Shown piece by piece: positions 23,401 through 33,404 of a DNA stretch of 64,000 nucleotides. The notes under the pieces were generated by a model, which was not told the origin of the DNA, ran no database searches, and saw only the letters and a program-made list of their open reading frames with translations. Numbering within the stretch: the stretch's first letter is position 1; each line of letters opens with the position of its first letter. The position numbers and the translations under genes were made by a program. Origin of the DNA: Gnetum montanum (taxonomy: Eukaryota > Streptophyta > Gnetopsida > Gnetales > Gnetaceae); NCBI GenBank assembly GCA_015680685.1, contig MNCI01034664.1, positions 1,068,000-1,131,999 on the forward strand. The letters run 5' to 3'.

Positions 23401-26400
23401 GCACATGCAAGAAGTGAAACTTAAACTTGCAATCTATTGGTTGACACACCAAGAAGTTATTGTTGAGCTACAACACCAGTGGCACTCTTTGGAAAAAGAG
23501 ATGAGATTTTTTAAAATTCGGAATATCTGTTTAATATCCCAATGCAACCATTAGTTCTTTACTATTAAAGTTGATAGAGTTTAAAGGTCTGCAAACATTC
23601 TAACAGGGTCCATGTGTACAATACTGTTGGGTTTTTGATGAATTTCAAAGTGGGGGTGACCGACTGAACAGGGTGACCAGACCAAAACTGATGGAGAACA
23701 GAGGGGGCAAGTCAACTGTTAAAAAATTGACTTTTTAAATTTTTGTACCAGCAATATCTTCACAATTTGGATGAGTTTTAGGTTGATCTATAAACTTGTA
23801 AAATTTCAGATCAATTGGAATTTATTTGATGATTTAAATCTGGCCTGCAAAAGGGGTTTTGGATAAAGCTGTTTTGCATCCAGAATAAAATTTGGTGATT
23901 TGTGAGATGGATATCTTTGTGATCTGAGAGAGTTATGGAGTGAGTAAATACTTGATACAAAGATCTTTGAACAATTTACCTCCCTGTAAAATTTGAGCTT
24001 GATTTTCTGATTGTTGGTCTTGGCCCGTTGGACTTTTTAGTTGATTGTTAACTTCTTGTTTCTTTGTCCAGCATTTTTATGTTGATGGATGAGATTCTTC
24101 ATGTTTTTGATGGCTAGTTGCATTTGATGAATTAGATGGAGTAATGGTGGTAGTCTTCTTTTCAATGTTAACAGTCTTTTTTGGTTTCAATTTCTGACTT
24201 CATGTTATTGAGGGCTAGAATTTCTTCTTTGAAGAAATCTTGGAGAAATACATCTAAGTCCTCTATCTCTTCTACTTTCTTCTTGGTTTTGGAGGCACCA
24301 TTTCATTTTCAGACTTGCTTGTATTGGATTGAGTTGTTCTTGGAGCTGATTCTATGCAATAAATCTGATTTCCAAGCTTTTCAAACTAAAGATAACATTT
24401 CTAGTTCCAATTATCACCAATTTTCTTCCATTTTCAAATTGAAATTTTCCAGGGCCACATGTAAATTTGATTTCATTGAAGTCATCTATTCATGTTGTCA
24501 TATGGTTTGTGCATCTACTTTCTAGTAACCACATCTTTTATGAAATTTGATTGTTTGAATGGAATCTATATAGGTTGTTCTTTACTTGTTGATGTTGACC
24601 ATCCTTTATTTTTTGATTTGTTTCCCTTCAGTCTTTGGAGATTTGTTTTGAACTTTTGAGTCTTAATTTTGATTTGATTCTTCTTGAAGTATGGAGCTAT
24701 TTACTTGTTTCTTGTCTTCTTCATTTTGGCATTGCCATCCTTTGCATTTTGTTTTCTTTAATTCTTCTACTTGACATTCAGTTGTACCCTCCTTGGCTTG
24801 ATACTTTTGTTGAAAGAAATCCTACACTTATTTGCTTGTTTTCAAATTTAAAATTGAATTTCTAATTTTAGTATAAATTAAATTGTAAATAATAGCTTTT
24901 GCCATCTCAGCTTCTTTTGCCACTTTTTGGAATTTATTTTTAAAATTTTATTCATGTTCCTAGGCGTCACAATTTTTTACTTAACAATATTCCAAACATC
25001 ATTAATCTTCAAGAGTAGCATAGTCAGATTTGACCATACTTCGAAATTTTGTGCACCATCATACATAGTTGAATATCTTGAATAACTGTTGTCATGATCT
25101 CCCATGGACATGACCTTCAGCTTTTATACCACTGTTGAGTTTTTGATAAATTTTAAAGTGGGGTGTCCGGCTGAACAGGGTGACCAGATCAAGACTGATG
25201 CAGAACAGAGGGGGACTATTAAAAAACTGATTTTTTTCTGATTTTGTAACTGTGGTATCTTTGTGATCCAGATGACTTGCAGACTGATTTATAAGCTTGT
25301 AAAATTTTAGATCAATTGGAATTTATTTGATGATTCAAATTTGGCTTGCAAAATGGGTTTTGGAAGAAACTATTCAATGCTGAGAATAGAAATTAGTGAT
25401 TTGCAAGGTGAATATCTCTATGATCTGAGAGAGTTATGGAGTTAGTAAATACTTGATACAGAGATCTTTGAAAAATCTGCTTCCCTGTAAAATTTTAGCT
25501 TGACTTGTTGATTCCCTTGAGCCTTTTTGTTGATAAAAAATATTGCATCATTTCTGGTGAAAACATGACAAAGATAGTTTGTTTTAGCATAAACTCCTTC
25601 AACTTCATCAAACTGTCAACATCTCCATCATTCATCATCATCACTATCTCATCAATATTACTAAGCTCTCATATCAAGATCAACATTCCTTTCAATTACA
25701 TTTCAGAGTTTCACCGTTTAGAACACCAACAGTCATTAATACCTCAATCTCGTTATCTCATCCCAAACTCAATTCAAATCAATTGATTCATTATCACAGG
25801 TTGTTCACCAACTCAAGGCAACATTGAGAATTCAATTTGCATCAAAATTCAATTTCAGAATTTGTGAAAATTTCATTTTTGTCAGAATTTAACTCCAGAC
25901 AGTCTTCTCAACAATTACAACAAATACAACATGTAATCATTTTTCCAAGCCTTACCAAGTAAAAGTTGCTTGATTTTTCTATCATTAGAAGTAACAACTT
26001 ATATAGAAAGTCAAGAGAGAAGGGTAAAGTTTTATCTTGTTCTTTTTCTTTTTTCACCAACAGTCATTAATGCTTCAATCTCTTTATCTCATCCCAAACT
26101 TAATTCAAATTATTTGATTCATCATCACAGATTGTTCAGCAACTCAGGGCAACATCGAGAATTCAATTTGCATCAAAATTCAATTTCAGAATTTGTGAAA
26201 ATTTCATTTTTCTCAGAATTTAACTCCAGACAGTCTTCTCAACAATTACAACAAATACAACATGCAATTCATTTTTTCAAGCCTTACCAAGTAAAAGTTT
26301 CTTGATCTTTCTATGATTAGAGGTAGCAACTTATATAGAAAATCAACAGAAAAGGCTGAAGTTTTATCTTGTTCTTTTTCTTTTTTCTTACAATTGTGAA

Positions 26401-29400
26401 AACCTAACTTTTTATTTGATTTTCAGCATTTAATTGGTGATTCAGCTTTTTGAAATACACAACAGTTTTAAGGCAGATACTAGTGATATTTTGAAACATG
26501 ATAGTTCCTTGTAAGGATTTTGTTCAGAGTCACTAAGGCCATCCACTTATGCTCATTTTTATCTTTAACTACAAGCTGATCTTTAGAACCAGAATTACTT
26601 AAAAGTTCGAGAAAAAAGTTCAACATGATAGAATAGAAGCAAGTATACAAGGATGTGAAATTGCATGAGTTGGTACACTTGTATTTATTCTGCAAGTTCA
26701 GCCATAGGAGAAGTGATCTTTCATGTACAAATATGAACTAAATTGAATAGCTTTTATTTTGACTTAGACCAGTTGGATATGTTGGACCAGTTCGATAAAT
26801 TTGCATGAGTTGTTATAATTGTGTATTTTCTGTTTTTGCAATTATAGCCACATGAGAAATGGACTTCCATGCACAAAATATGAATTGAACTGAACTGTTT
26901 TCACATGTACTAGGCCCCTTGGATATGTTGGATCAGTGTAGTTCCAACCAGTACCTCTTTATTGCAGCATAATTCATTAGGATCAAACCCATGCCTTGTA
27001 GGATGCCAGTCACACTTCTTAACCAGCCAACACATCTCACTGATTTGTTCGTAAGGCTTTTGACTTACATCTTACAGCATGTTTCAATCACAGATCCCGA
27101 GGGTCTTTACATGGACATAATAAGACAATTAAGTTTTGGTTTTCATATTCTTTTTCTAGGGCATTGGAAGGTACGGAAAACATAAAAAATGTCATAAATT
27201 ACAATTTCTATCAATCTAAGAATTATTCTGGTTACTTTTTCTGATTCATCTTTTGCACAAATGGATTTATTTTGGTGTCTAGAAGTGAGAAAATTAAGAA
27301 AGTTGGCTTCATCAGATTATTTTATATCCGGTGCTAATCTATACTGCTATAGTCGTTTATGCCAGTTTTTCCTTTACCAGTTACAAGAAAATAAAGTACA
27401 CGAGTATAATAATTGTTCTAGATAGGAAATCAGCATAACCTTAATTCAAGCACAGGGGTTGTAAAGCTACTGTTAAAACATGGGATATGGGTTTCGGTTT
27501 GTTGAAAGCGTTGGTCTTTTTTGTCTTCTAAACTACCAGCCATAATTTTTATGGATGGTAGTGATCCAAGGTAGGTCATGAACTAGAAGTGAGAAAATTA
27601 AGAAAGTTGGCTTCATCAGATTATCTATATCTTGTTAATTTGTACTTCCAGTATTATTTCATGTCAGTGTTTCCTTTACAGGTTACAAGCATATAAAGTA
27701 CATGAGTATAATAATTGTTCCTGATAGGAAATCAGTTTCACCTTAACGTAAGTGCATGTGTTGTAGAACTACTGTTCATAAATGGGATTTAGGTCTTGTT
27801 TTGTTGTAAGCAGTGGTCTTTTTTGTCTTGTAAACCTGCATGCCTTACCATCATTTTTATGGATGGTAGTGATTCAAGGTAGGCCATGAATTAGAAGTGC
27901 AAAAATTAAGAAAGTCGGCTTCATCAGATTATATTTTATCCTGTTCATCTGCACTGCCAGTATTATTTCATGTCAGTGTTTCCTTGACAAGTTACAAGCA
28001 AATAACCTTAATATAGGTGCAGGTGTTGTAAAGCTACTTCAAACTTGTTTGTTGGAAACACTGATCTTTTTGTCTTTTAAACCTGCTTGACTTACCTTCA
28101 TGTTTATAGATAACAGTGATTCAAGATAGTTATGGACTAGTTGCAATAATGCAAAGTCTTATAACTTCATGTCAATACACGACACTGCAGGCACATTAAT
28201 GTTATCTTAATTTTATCTCTGGCTTCACATGATGTGAACATATTCAAATATGCATCATAAATGGTGGCAGTGGTTGCTATGGGGCATCTATTCATTTGAT
28301 CCAATGGCCATCTCTTCTGTAGAATTCATTTTCTCTCTTTTCCATGGACTATTTTGCCAAATCTTCTACATGAAAAAGTTTATCAATGCTTGCATCCAAA
28401 GAGGGCATGGATATTTTAAGATTCTTCTAACCATTCTATGTTAAAACCTGTTCAGCTATAGAAGGTTGTCAACCTGGCAACTCCTTGATATACTTATTTT
28501 GCTGACGTTAGGCTTTTACATTTAATTTAGTATTACTTATTAGTTCCCATGTTTGAATATTAATATTCAATCTGGCTATTTTTCCCAGGCAACAGTTATG
28601 AGGCCAGCTGCTATTATTGGTACTGAAGACCGCATTTTAAACAAGTGGGCCCGCATAGCAATAAACTGGAGTGTTCTTCCCATTGTTGGAGATGGTTCAA
28701 CAAAGTATTATTATTGCTGAAGCTTCAAACATAGAGCATTCTTTAATGTTTAAGAAACAAAATTCTTGAACAGAACTGCTTTTTAGGGTTCTGATAGTTT
28801 TCTATACTTCTTCAGGATCCAACCTGTTTACGTTATTGATGTTGCCTCTGCAATTATCGCGGCTTTGAAGGATGATGGCTTCAGCATGGGGAAGATATAT
28901 GAATTGGGAGGCCCGGATGTGTACACTAATCAACAACTGGTATTTTTGGATTGTGTTTTTATATTCATATAGTTAAGCAGGCACAGATAATGTAAACATC
29001 TCCTACAGGTGATAGTTTTGATCTCAATGGGTTATTACTGAGATATAAAGGCGTTGTTCAAAAAATGGTTGAAACCTGGACTGTTACAGCAGATCCTTAG
29101 GGTCTAGGCCGTAATAAAAGTTTCAGTTTCAGTAAACATAAATAAATCTCTTTTGCAGGCACAGCTAATGTTTGAGACTATTCGAGAATCACCAAGAATA
29201 GTTAATGTTCCGTTTCCACTGGCAAGGGTAAGAAATGTTAATTACCTTTACTGCTTGGGCAGTTACGGAAGCCCTGTGTACACCGCTTAGTTTTCTGGAA
29301 TTGACATAATGCTAATGTAATTGCATGTACAGCTTCTTTCATCTCCCAGGGAGTTCTTTTTAAATAAACTACATACTCCGGTTCCAAAGCCAGGGATCTT

Positions 29401-29708
29401 TTACCTTGATTATGTGAATTCACTTTTAGTTGACAATATTGTTAATAAAGACGGTATGTATGCATATATTGTGTGTGTATCAAATCTGTTATTGCATCCT
29501 AGTATTTAATCCTTGAAAATATGTTGGATTTTATACGTTCACCGCTGATATGCTGTGTATTGCATTTGCAGCATTGAAATTTGCAGATTTAGGGGTTACT
29601 CCTCACAAGATTAAGGGGTATCCCATTGAATATCTTTTCAGTTACCGAAGAGGCGGTCCACAGTATGGTTCAACTGTTGGGGATCGGGTTGCTGGCGCAG
29701 GATTTTAA
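20402..29708 (+). CDS. NDUFA9: NADH:ubiquinone oxidoreductase 39-kDa subunit (complex I), mitochondrial
   Basis: This is an accessory subunit of the matrix arm of mitochondrial complex I. It is an atypical short-chain dehydrogenase that binds NADPH structurally. Inferred exons: 20402-20504, 20600-20696, 21974-22038, 22137-22222, 22380-22464, 22560-22630, 22992-23123, 28589-28704, 28816-28939, 29159-29227, 29333-29453, 29572-29708. All introns are GT-AG and phases agree. The sum is 1206 nt, or 401 residues, close to the roughly 400 of plant orthologues. Residues 1-60 are Arg/Ser-rich, fitting a mitochondrial presequence. The nucleotide-binding loop GATGFLG is at 75-81. In the SDR active-site segment, Leu196 stands where Tyr is expected, four residues before Lys200, as in this non-catalytic family. 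GPDVYTN and the C-terminal YRRGGPQYGST are also typical. No exon has a stop or frameshift. The least certain part is exon 1 and its 95-nt intron. Confidence 0.95.
20742..20896 (+). repeat. Short tandem repeat in NDUFA9 intron 2
   Basis: Two and a half copies of a 54-57 bp unit start at 20742, 20796 and 20853, each with GAA-TTTTCA-CATGTTGTTGA and TTGGAGTTATGTTGCATTT. It lies just inside the 1277-nt second intron. Confidence 0.9.
24400..25110 (-). pseudogene. gag remnant of the copia-type relic
   Basis: The minus strand just after the PBS reads MYDGAQNFEVWSNLTMLL, then LKINDVWNIV. This resembles the start of Ty1/copia Gag (F-W---M---L----LW-IV). A Lys/Gln-rich stretch follows, with stops. Protease, integrase and RT are absent, so the copy was non-autonomous or internally deleted. 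Confidence 0.6.
25724..26387 (-). repeat. 331-bp tandem duplication carrying a TATA box, in the copia-type 5' LTR
   Basis: Two nearly identical units start at 25724 and 26055 (period 331 bp). Each contains CAGAATTTAACTCCAGACAG and, on the minus strand, a perfect CTATATAAGTTG TATA box (near 26000 and 26331). It lies upstream, in minus orientation, of the R/U5 part of the LTR, so it looks like a duplicated LTR promoter. Confidence 0.85.
26661..26945 (+). repeat. 140-bp tandem duplication in NDUFA9 intron 7
   Basis: Units start with TTGCATGAGTTG at 26661 and 26801 and both end near TTGGATATGTTGGA. They are clearly diverged but aligned throughout. Confidence 0.8.
27281..28141 (+). repeat. Three ~305-bp tandem repeats in NDUFA9 intron 7
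   Basis: Units start with AGAAGTG-GAAAATTAAGAA at 27281, 27585 and 27893 (periods 304 and 308). Each includes GGCTTCATCAGATTAT, a TTTCCTTTAC-GTTACAAG stretch and, at its end, GATGGTAGTGAT-CAAG. The third unit lacks about 50 bp in the middle. No coding frame runs through them. Confidence 0.9.
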
Positions 29709-29928
29709 AATAATGTGGTGCCTGGGTTCCCTTACCAAGCTTGGTTACGCATTGATGCCCCGTTTTCCTTGCAGGCAAGGTTTTGGAATAATTAGTCTTT
29801 CACTGATAAAGAAGATTTAGCTAGTTAAGAAATTATTCTTTTTATAAACTGAAAATCTATCAAAGTTGAGACCTTTCCAAGTCTTGTGAAAAGGCTTTTA
29901 TCCCATTTGGGCACTGCTTCTTGGAAGA

Positions 29929-29934
29929 AATAAA
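29929..29934 (+). terminator. Candidate polyadenylation signal of the NDUFA9 gene
   Basis: An AATAAA hexamer lies 221 nt after the stop codon, in an AT-rich context with further T- and A-rich stretches behind it. This is a usual distance for a plant 3' UTR. Confidence 0.5.
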
Positions 29935-31390
29935 AAGAATAGAAAAATGCTATAATTTGTATTTTAATGCTTTGTATTGAGACACATATATTACAACAAA
30001 ATTTTAATGCAGCATGCCTGAGAAATTTGAAAATCAGAACTTGTTTTTATAATAGTTGAGAAATTTTATGTTTGAAATTTGAATAAAAAAAATCTCCCAC
30101 AAGGATGAATGAAGTACTACAGTTTAAAAGTGCAGAAAACCTAATTTCATAAAAAAGAAATAAAAAGAGCATTAGCTAAAATTGTGTGTTACTGGTTGCT
30201 TATAGATTCGAGAAAGATGGCCATTCCATGGAAGCTTCAGGTTTGTTCCACCAAGTGGGATTCGAGGGCAGGTAGATGAATGAATACGTAATCTTTTTTT
30301 TCATGTGCCTGTGCCTACGTTGCAACCTCCGCCTTGCCATCTCAGAGACGATTACCTTCTCAACATTTACAAATTAAATAAAATTAGTTAAAACTGGTTA
30401 GTACTTTTGTACAATATCAAATTTATAAGGATACTGATTAATTACTACGGAGTCTATCTAATTACATTCGCCAAGCCCCACTTTTGGGTTGGAGATTATC
30501 TGAAATTGGGGCATTGGTTCCATACAAATTAAATAAAATTAAGTAATATTCTTGTCCAGCATCAAATTTATAGCGCCACGCACCACTGCTTCCTTACTGT
30601 TGAAATTGAATGTATTTCACTGATCATCTTCGTGGATTTTTTGAAGAATAAGCTAAAATTCTCATAATGGCGCTAGTTGCTTATAAATTAAAGAAAATTA
30701 GTTAATGTTCTTATTAAGCATTCTGTTTATAGTGATATTGGTTGCGTGAGGCAGATTGTATTTAATTTTTCGCATTCACCCGTGTATTTAATTACATCTA
30801 TTAAGACTCTTTTGACAAACTACATGATCTTCAAAATTGTTATGTTTACTAAGTTTTTCTTAGATCTATTGGATCATTTACTAGTTTTTAAATTGTTACA
30901 TACATTAAGATCCTCTTAGATTTATTTGACTATGTTAGTTCATCAATATATTTAATTACGTCAATTAACACCCTCTTGGATTTATATTACATCCATTAAG
31001 ATCTATTGAATTACTCACCTGGATTTGAATTGTTGCATGCACTAAGCTTCTTTAGTGATCTTGATGCAACTTAGACACCTAGTTTTGTTCTTACTAAAGA
31101 TGTATAGTATTGATAGTTGATCTTTGATTGTGATATGTGTTCATTCATATTTTGGATTGTTTCATAATCAAAGTTTTGCTATGTAGTTAAATGATGTGAT
31201 GTAAAATCATGGCATTCAAGTCATTCATGCTAAGTAGTATTCTTGTTTTTATTCATTTTGTTGAGCTAGGCAATGCATCAATGGTGTATCATGCCGTAGA
31301 TATAAGGTTTTGTATACTTAAACATGTGGTGTTGATCATTCGTAAGTGCACTTTAGATTTTGATGTTCAATCTAAAAACTATTCTTAAGT
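29935..31390. other. No gene seen; AT-rich flank downstream of NDUFA9
   Basis: No coding frame is supported. A short GC-richer patch at about 30208-30290 looks exon-like (it begins after CTTATAG) but holds no recognisable protein. Short phrases such as ACATACATTAAGATCCTCTT and similar ones recur at 30.78-31.05 kb, a degenerate local repeat. Confidence 0.5.
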
Positions 31391-31399
31391 TCCATGTTT

Positions 31400-32323
31400 T
31401 GTTAAGCTATTTAATCTTATGTTGATTTTTCAAAAAGTTGAGAAGGAAACTATGTCTTTTGGGTTCTATTAAGCATATGGAATCTATTTCCATACCATTT
31501 GGTTTTTGTAGATGTTTTTTTTCGTTGAAATCTATGTTCTTAACCTTTAAAAGGAATTGGTACTAGAAGTAGACAAAAAAAGTTATATTCAACCAATTAC
31601 ATATTATAATCTTCCTAATTCTTGTAATTATTGTCATTGTGAAGGACATTTGTTTAATGTTTTTTCTTTCCTATTCAAGAACAAAGATGCTGAGATAAAG
31701 AAATTTGTGTTGAAGCCCAAGATTTGGGGGAAAAAAAAACAATTCAAAGTTGAATAGATAAAAAATCAAGTTAATATCAATGATAAGAATGATCAAATGA
31801 CAATAAAGAAACTAGACAAGTTAGAAGCTTTTGTGAATACTTTTACTACAAGAAATATTGATGAGTTTGGACATATAGTGCATAAAGAAATTTTTTCGTT
31901 ATGTAAAAAGATTACTATCCACCCAAAGACTTAATCTTTTGTTGATGAGGGGGTTATGACAAATGCCAAAAAGTCTTGATGTAAGGTCAATTGTGATGGA
32001 CAATATGTGAGAGCATATTCTATTAAAACCAAAGAAGGAGTTATATTCAACCAATTATATATTATAATCTTCCTAATTTTTGTAATTTTCGTCATTGTGA
32101 AGGACATTTGTTTAATGTTTTATCTTTACATTTAAGAACAAAGATGCTGAGCAAAAAGAAATTTGTGTTTAAGCCTAAGATTTTTAAAAAGACAATTTGA
32201 AGCTGAATAGACAAAAAATCAAGTTAATGTCAATGATAATAATGATTAACAATAAAGAAACTAGAGAAGTTAGAAGCTTTTGTGAAAACATTTACTATAG
32301 GAAATATTGATGAGTTCGAACAT
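31400..32323 (+). pseudogene. Zinc-knuckle (LINE ORF1-type) relic with internal duplication
   Basis: A plus-strand frame at 31557-31757 reads SYIQPITYYNLPNSCNYCHC followed by EGHLFNV. This is the linker and CX2C-GH knuckle seen in DUF4283-type proteins (compare 18.5-19.6 kb), with the last Cys lost. The segment from GTTATATTCAACCAATTA onward is repeated at 32040, 458 bp later, with the same ending GAAATATTGATGAGTT. The second copy is broken by the LTR inserted at 32324. Confidence 0.6.
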
Positions 32324-33181
32324 TGATGAGCAATGAGCAGTTCCTATGCCCAACCAAATGAATCACTAGCGTTCACTAAACGATTTAGTTGAATTCCACA
32401 GACTTTAGCTCTCTAAGTACACTTTGCCTAGGCAGTGAATCTTAAAGACATGATTGTTGTCTTCCCAGTTCCACTTGTGAGGTGCAATGGTATGGTTAAG
32501 TGTAATCAAGGTATATGACTTTTATCATTTTTTTATGTTTTTCATTTAATTCGCCTAAGTGTTGAAACTAAAGTAAATAAATGTTTAATTAATCTAATAA
32601 CTAATTCATGTTTTAACTAATCCTAACACAAATATACTTTCCCACCTTCCGTATGCATCCTGAACACGTTGCAACACTACTAGGTTACTAAGCATAAGTG
32701 CTACTGGGATTACCAAGCATTAACGTATGTTCAAGGTGTTCGTACGTATGTGTATTAATTATCCGAATTCAATTAATTACTTAAATGTTTGAACATAAAT
32801 TGCATGAAGAATAAATGCATTAAAGTAAGTATTGCACTAAATCCAAGTGCTACAAGGTTTATGAAGAAAGCTTCTCTTTATTGCCATTCACATTGAGGTG
32901 TCTAGGTACATTGATGCTCAAATAAAGATCCGTACACTTCTCACTCCTATTGCGGGCACTTAGAAAATATTCTAACTCCAGAAGAAAAAAAATGCAAGAG
33001 TTTGGCTAAGCTATCGATCAACGAGTGCCAGAAATGCAACAGGTGCATGCATTTATATAGGCAAGACTAGACACTCCATCAACACGTATGTTTTGACGCA
33101 TGAAATCATGTGTCGATAGGAATGCATTGATGGGATCACGCCAACGTTATTAAACTTGCAATGACTATATGAAAACTCATC
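32324..33181 (-). mobile_element. 3' LTR of element 5
   Basis: The LTR starts TGATGAGCAATGAGC in plus orientation and ends near AACTCATC (33181). U3 at 33.07-33.15 kb carries ATCAACACG/GTCGATAGG-type short repeats. A minus-strand TATA (complement of TTTATATAGG) lies near 33050. The polypurine tract expected next to it has been lost by a short deletion. Confidence 0.8.
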
Positions 33182-33404
33182 CTTGAGTGAACAAAAGGAG
33201 GAACAAATTTTTTACAAAATTTTGGTAAGGTATGGGATTATTGACTGATTGACTGATAGACAAACTGACTCAATTAACACTAAGTGCCCAAGTATACAAA
33301 TTTACAACTTTTACAAAAATTGGTATTCATGATAATAAAATTGAATACCAATTACAAAAACTAACAACAAAATCCCTCTAGCAGCTTGAAGATGAGGAGA
33401 AAGA

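Larger units (their letters stand above)
23625..26387 (-). mobile_element. Copia-type LTR retroelement relic in NDUFA9 intron 7, antisense to the gene
   Basis: Two diverged direct copies of an LTR edge (TGTTG-GTTTTTGAT-AATTT, then CTGAACAGGGTGACCAGA) begin at 23625 and 25133 and align for about 385 bp. Just inside the second lies a minus-strand PBS, TGGTATAAAAGC (25120-25131), close to the initiator-Met PBS TGGTATCAGAGC of plant copia elements. Between them is a gag remnant. So the element points against the gene: 5' LTR on the right, 3' LTR on the left and truncated. No pol domain remains. Confidence 0.75.

Noticed and set aside
24181-24525. 114-codon plus-strand frame in intron 7
   Set aside because: It lies antisense to the copia-type gag remnant, is rich in Phe and Ser, and has no domain.
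27281-28141. CRISPR-like or satellite array
   Set aside because: Only three units of 300 bp without spacers, in a plant intron; it is a simple tandem duplication.
30208-30290. A further exon of NDUFA9
   Set aside because: The protein already ends with the family's usual C-terminus at 29708, and this patch encodes nothing conserved. It might be part of an alternative 3' UTR.
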